From assembly GCA_017411125.1 (NCBI GenBank), contig JAFPNP010000331.1, positions 1 through 7,322 on the forward strand: a stretch of 7,322 nucleotides of DNA, written 5' to 3'. Position numbers and translations under genes: made by a program. This DNA comes from Kiritimatiellia bacterium (GTDB lineage: Bacteria > Verrucomicrobiota > Kiritimatiellia > RFP12 > UBA1067). Below, piece by piece: positions 6,353 through 7,322 of this stretch (the stretch's first letter is position 1; each line of letters begins with the position of its first letter). The notes below the pieces were generated by a model. That model worked only from the letters and a program-made list of their open reading frames with translations, was not told where the DNA came from and did no database searches.

Positions 6353-7322
6353 CTAGACGCGTACTTCATGGCACCAGCCGTGCGTGTCGGGGATGCGCCC
6401 GTACTGGATTCCCTGCACCGTGTCGTACAGCTTCTGCAGGTGCGGTCCGACGGCATTCTGATCGGAGACCTTGATCACTTCGCTGCCGCGCGTAATCTCC
6501 CACACCGGCGTCACCACGACCGCCGTGCCGCACGCGGCGACTTCGACGAACTCCTTTATCTCCTCGTAGGGAATCTTGCGGCATTCGACCTTCCAGCCGA
6601 GATCTGCCGCGCACTGCTTGAGGGACATGTTCGTTACCGACGGCAGCACGGAGTGCGAGTCGGGCGTCACGTATGTTCCGTCCGCTTTTATGCCGAGGAA
6701 GTTGGACGTGGAGAATTCTTCCACGTACTTGTGTTCCTTCGCGTCGAGATAAAGCTCCACGGGCCATCCTTCGCGCTTGGCCTTTTCGTGGGCGAAAAGC
6801 GACGCTGCGTAGTTGCCGCCGACCTTGACGTCGCCCATGCCGTGCGGCGCGGCGCGGTCCCAGTCGTCCAGTATCACGGCGCGCACCGGCTTGAGGCCGC
6901 CCTTGTAGTAGGCGCCGACGGGCATGACCATGATCATGAAGGTGTATTCTTTGGCCGGCGCCACGCCGATCTGCGGACCCGTGCCGATGAGGAGCGGACG
7001 CAGGTAGAGCGAACCGCCGGTGCCGTATGGCGGCACGTATTCCACGTTGGCGGCGACTACTTTCTCCGCCGCCTCTATGAACATCTCCACGGGCACAGGC
7101 GGCATCACGCAGCGCTCTGCCGTGCGGTACATGCGCTTTGCGTTTTCGTCCGGGCGGAAAATCACCACCTTGCCGTTCTCTTGGCGGAACGCCTTCATTC
7201 CCTCGAAACATTCCTGCCCGTAATGCAGGCACGACGCGCCGATGTGCATCGTGATGTAAGGCTCCTTGACGAACTCGGCCTCGCCCCATTTGCCGTCCTT
7301 CCACGTGTAGCGGATGTGGCAG
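6353..7322 (-). CDS. ilvE: Branched-chain amino acid aminotransferase, 5' end outside the window
   Basis: This PLP enzyme (fold type IV) interconverts Leu, Ile and Val with their 2-oxo acids, the last step of their synthesis. Reading is open from the window edge (7321) to TAG at 6353-6355, giving 323 residues. Upstream of the Met at 7249 the frame continues with IRYTWKDGKW, a normal BCAT N-terminal segment, so that Met is internal and about 20-35 residues lie outside. Conserved segments are LHYGQECFEGMKAF, PYGTGGSLYLRPLL, the PLP lysine in VKVGGNYAAS (AAG, complement of 6824-6826), LDAKEHKYVEEFSTSN and VEVAACGTAVVVTPV. The pattern K-x-GGNYAAS with EHKYVEE places it in the larger BCAT class shared with B. 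subtilis and eukaryotes, not the E. coli IlvE type; the symbol is used by function. Read-through would give RNA antisense to tRNA-Thr and then enter the mutase operon, which lies on the same strand. Confidence 0.94.
   Translation of the reverse strand, partial: CHIRYTWKDGKWGEAEFVKEPYITMHIGASCLHYGQECFEGMKAFRQENGKVVIFRPDENAKRMYRTAERCVMPPVPVEMFIEAAEKVVAANVEYVPPYGTGGSLYLRPLLIGTGPQIGVAPAKEYTFMIMVMPVGAYYKGGLKPVRAVILDDWDRAAPHGMGDVKVGGNYAASLFAHEKAKREGWPVELYLDAKEHKYVEEFSTSNFLGIKADGTYVTPDSHSVLPSVTNMSLKQCAADLGWKVECRKIPYEEIKEFVEVAACGTAVVVTPVWEITRGSEVIKVSDQNAVGPHLQKLYDTVQGIQYGRIPDTHGWCHEVRV

Overview
The window is GC-rich bacterial housekeeping DNA, densely packed and largely compact. It shows Shine-Dalgarno sequences, ATGA start/stop overlaps, sigma-70-like -35/-10 boxes and a tRNA gene with an encoded CCA end. 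No mobile element, CRISPR array, phage gene or rRNA is visible, and no gene-free stretch exceeds about 110 bases. The phylum cannot be fixed from this sequence. The short AlaRS and the short form of ThiC suggest a lineage away from Proteobacteria, and an uncultured PVC-type bacterium is only a guess.

Left part, plus strand (1-3589): the 3' two-thirds of alaS (alanyl-tRNA synthetase), then thiC (thiamin pyrimidine synthesis) 23 bases later, then ribD (riboflavin deaminase/reductase) overlapping thiC by ATGA. The tight spacing suggests one transcript joining a tRNA synthetase to two cofactor genes. The AlaRS is a minimal type that lacks the beta-barrel insert before its editing domain and the whole C-Ala domain. 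As given, ribD is split by a one-base frameshift in a GGGG run at 3098-3101, although both halves remain well conserved.

Middle part, minus strand (3507-6169): a phosphomannomutase/phosphoglucomutase gene followed, with an ATGA overlap, by a U32-family protein of the kind that hydroxylates tRNA or rRNA. The 3' end of the U32 gene overlaps the 3' end of ribD tail to tail by 83 bases.

Right part (6170-7322): a short divergent control region holds an extended -10 promoter for the mutase operon and a good -35/-10 promoter for tRNA-Thr(UGU), with a 7-bp inverted repeat across both. The tRNA gene ends only 7 bases from the stop codon of a convergent branched-chain aminotransferase gene (ilvE type), whose 5' end lies outside the window.

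The genes serve translation (AlaRS, tRNA-Thr, U32 RNA hydroxylase), cofactor synthesis (ThiC, RibD), sugar-phosphate metabolism (mutase) and branched-chain amino acid metabolism (aminotransferase). I see no new multi-gene system. The points most worth checking are the minimal AlaRS, the ribD frameshift and the divergent promoter region.
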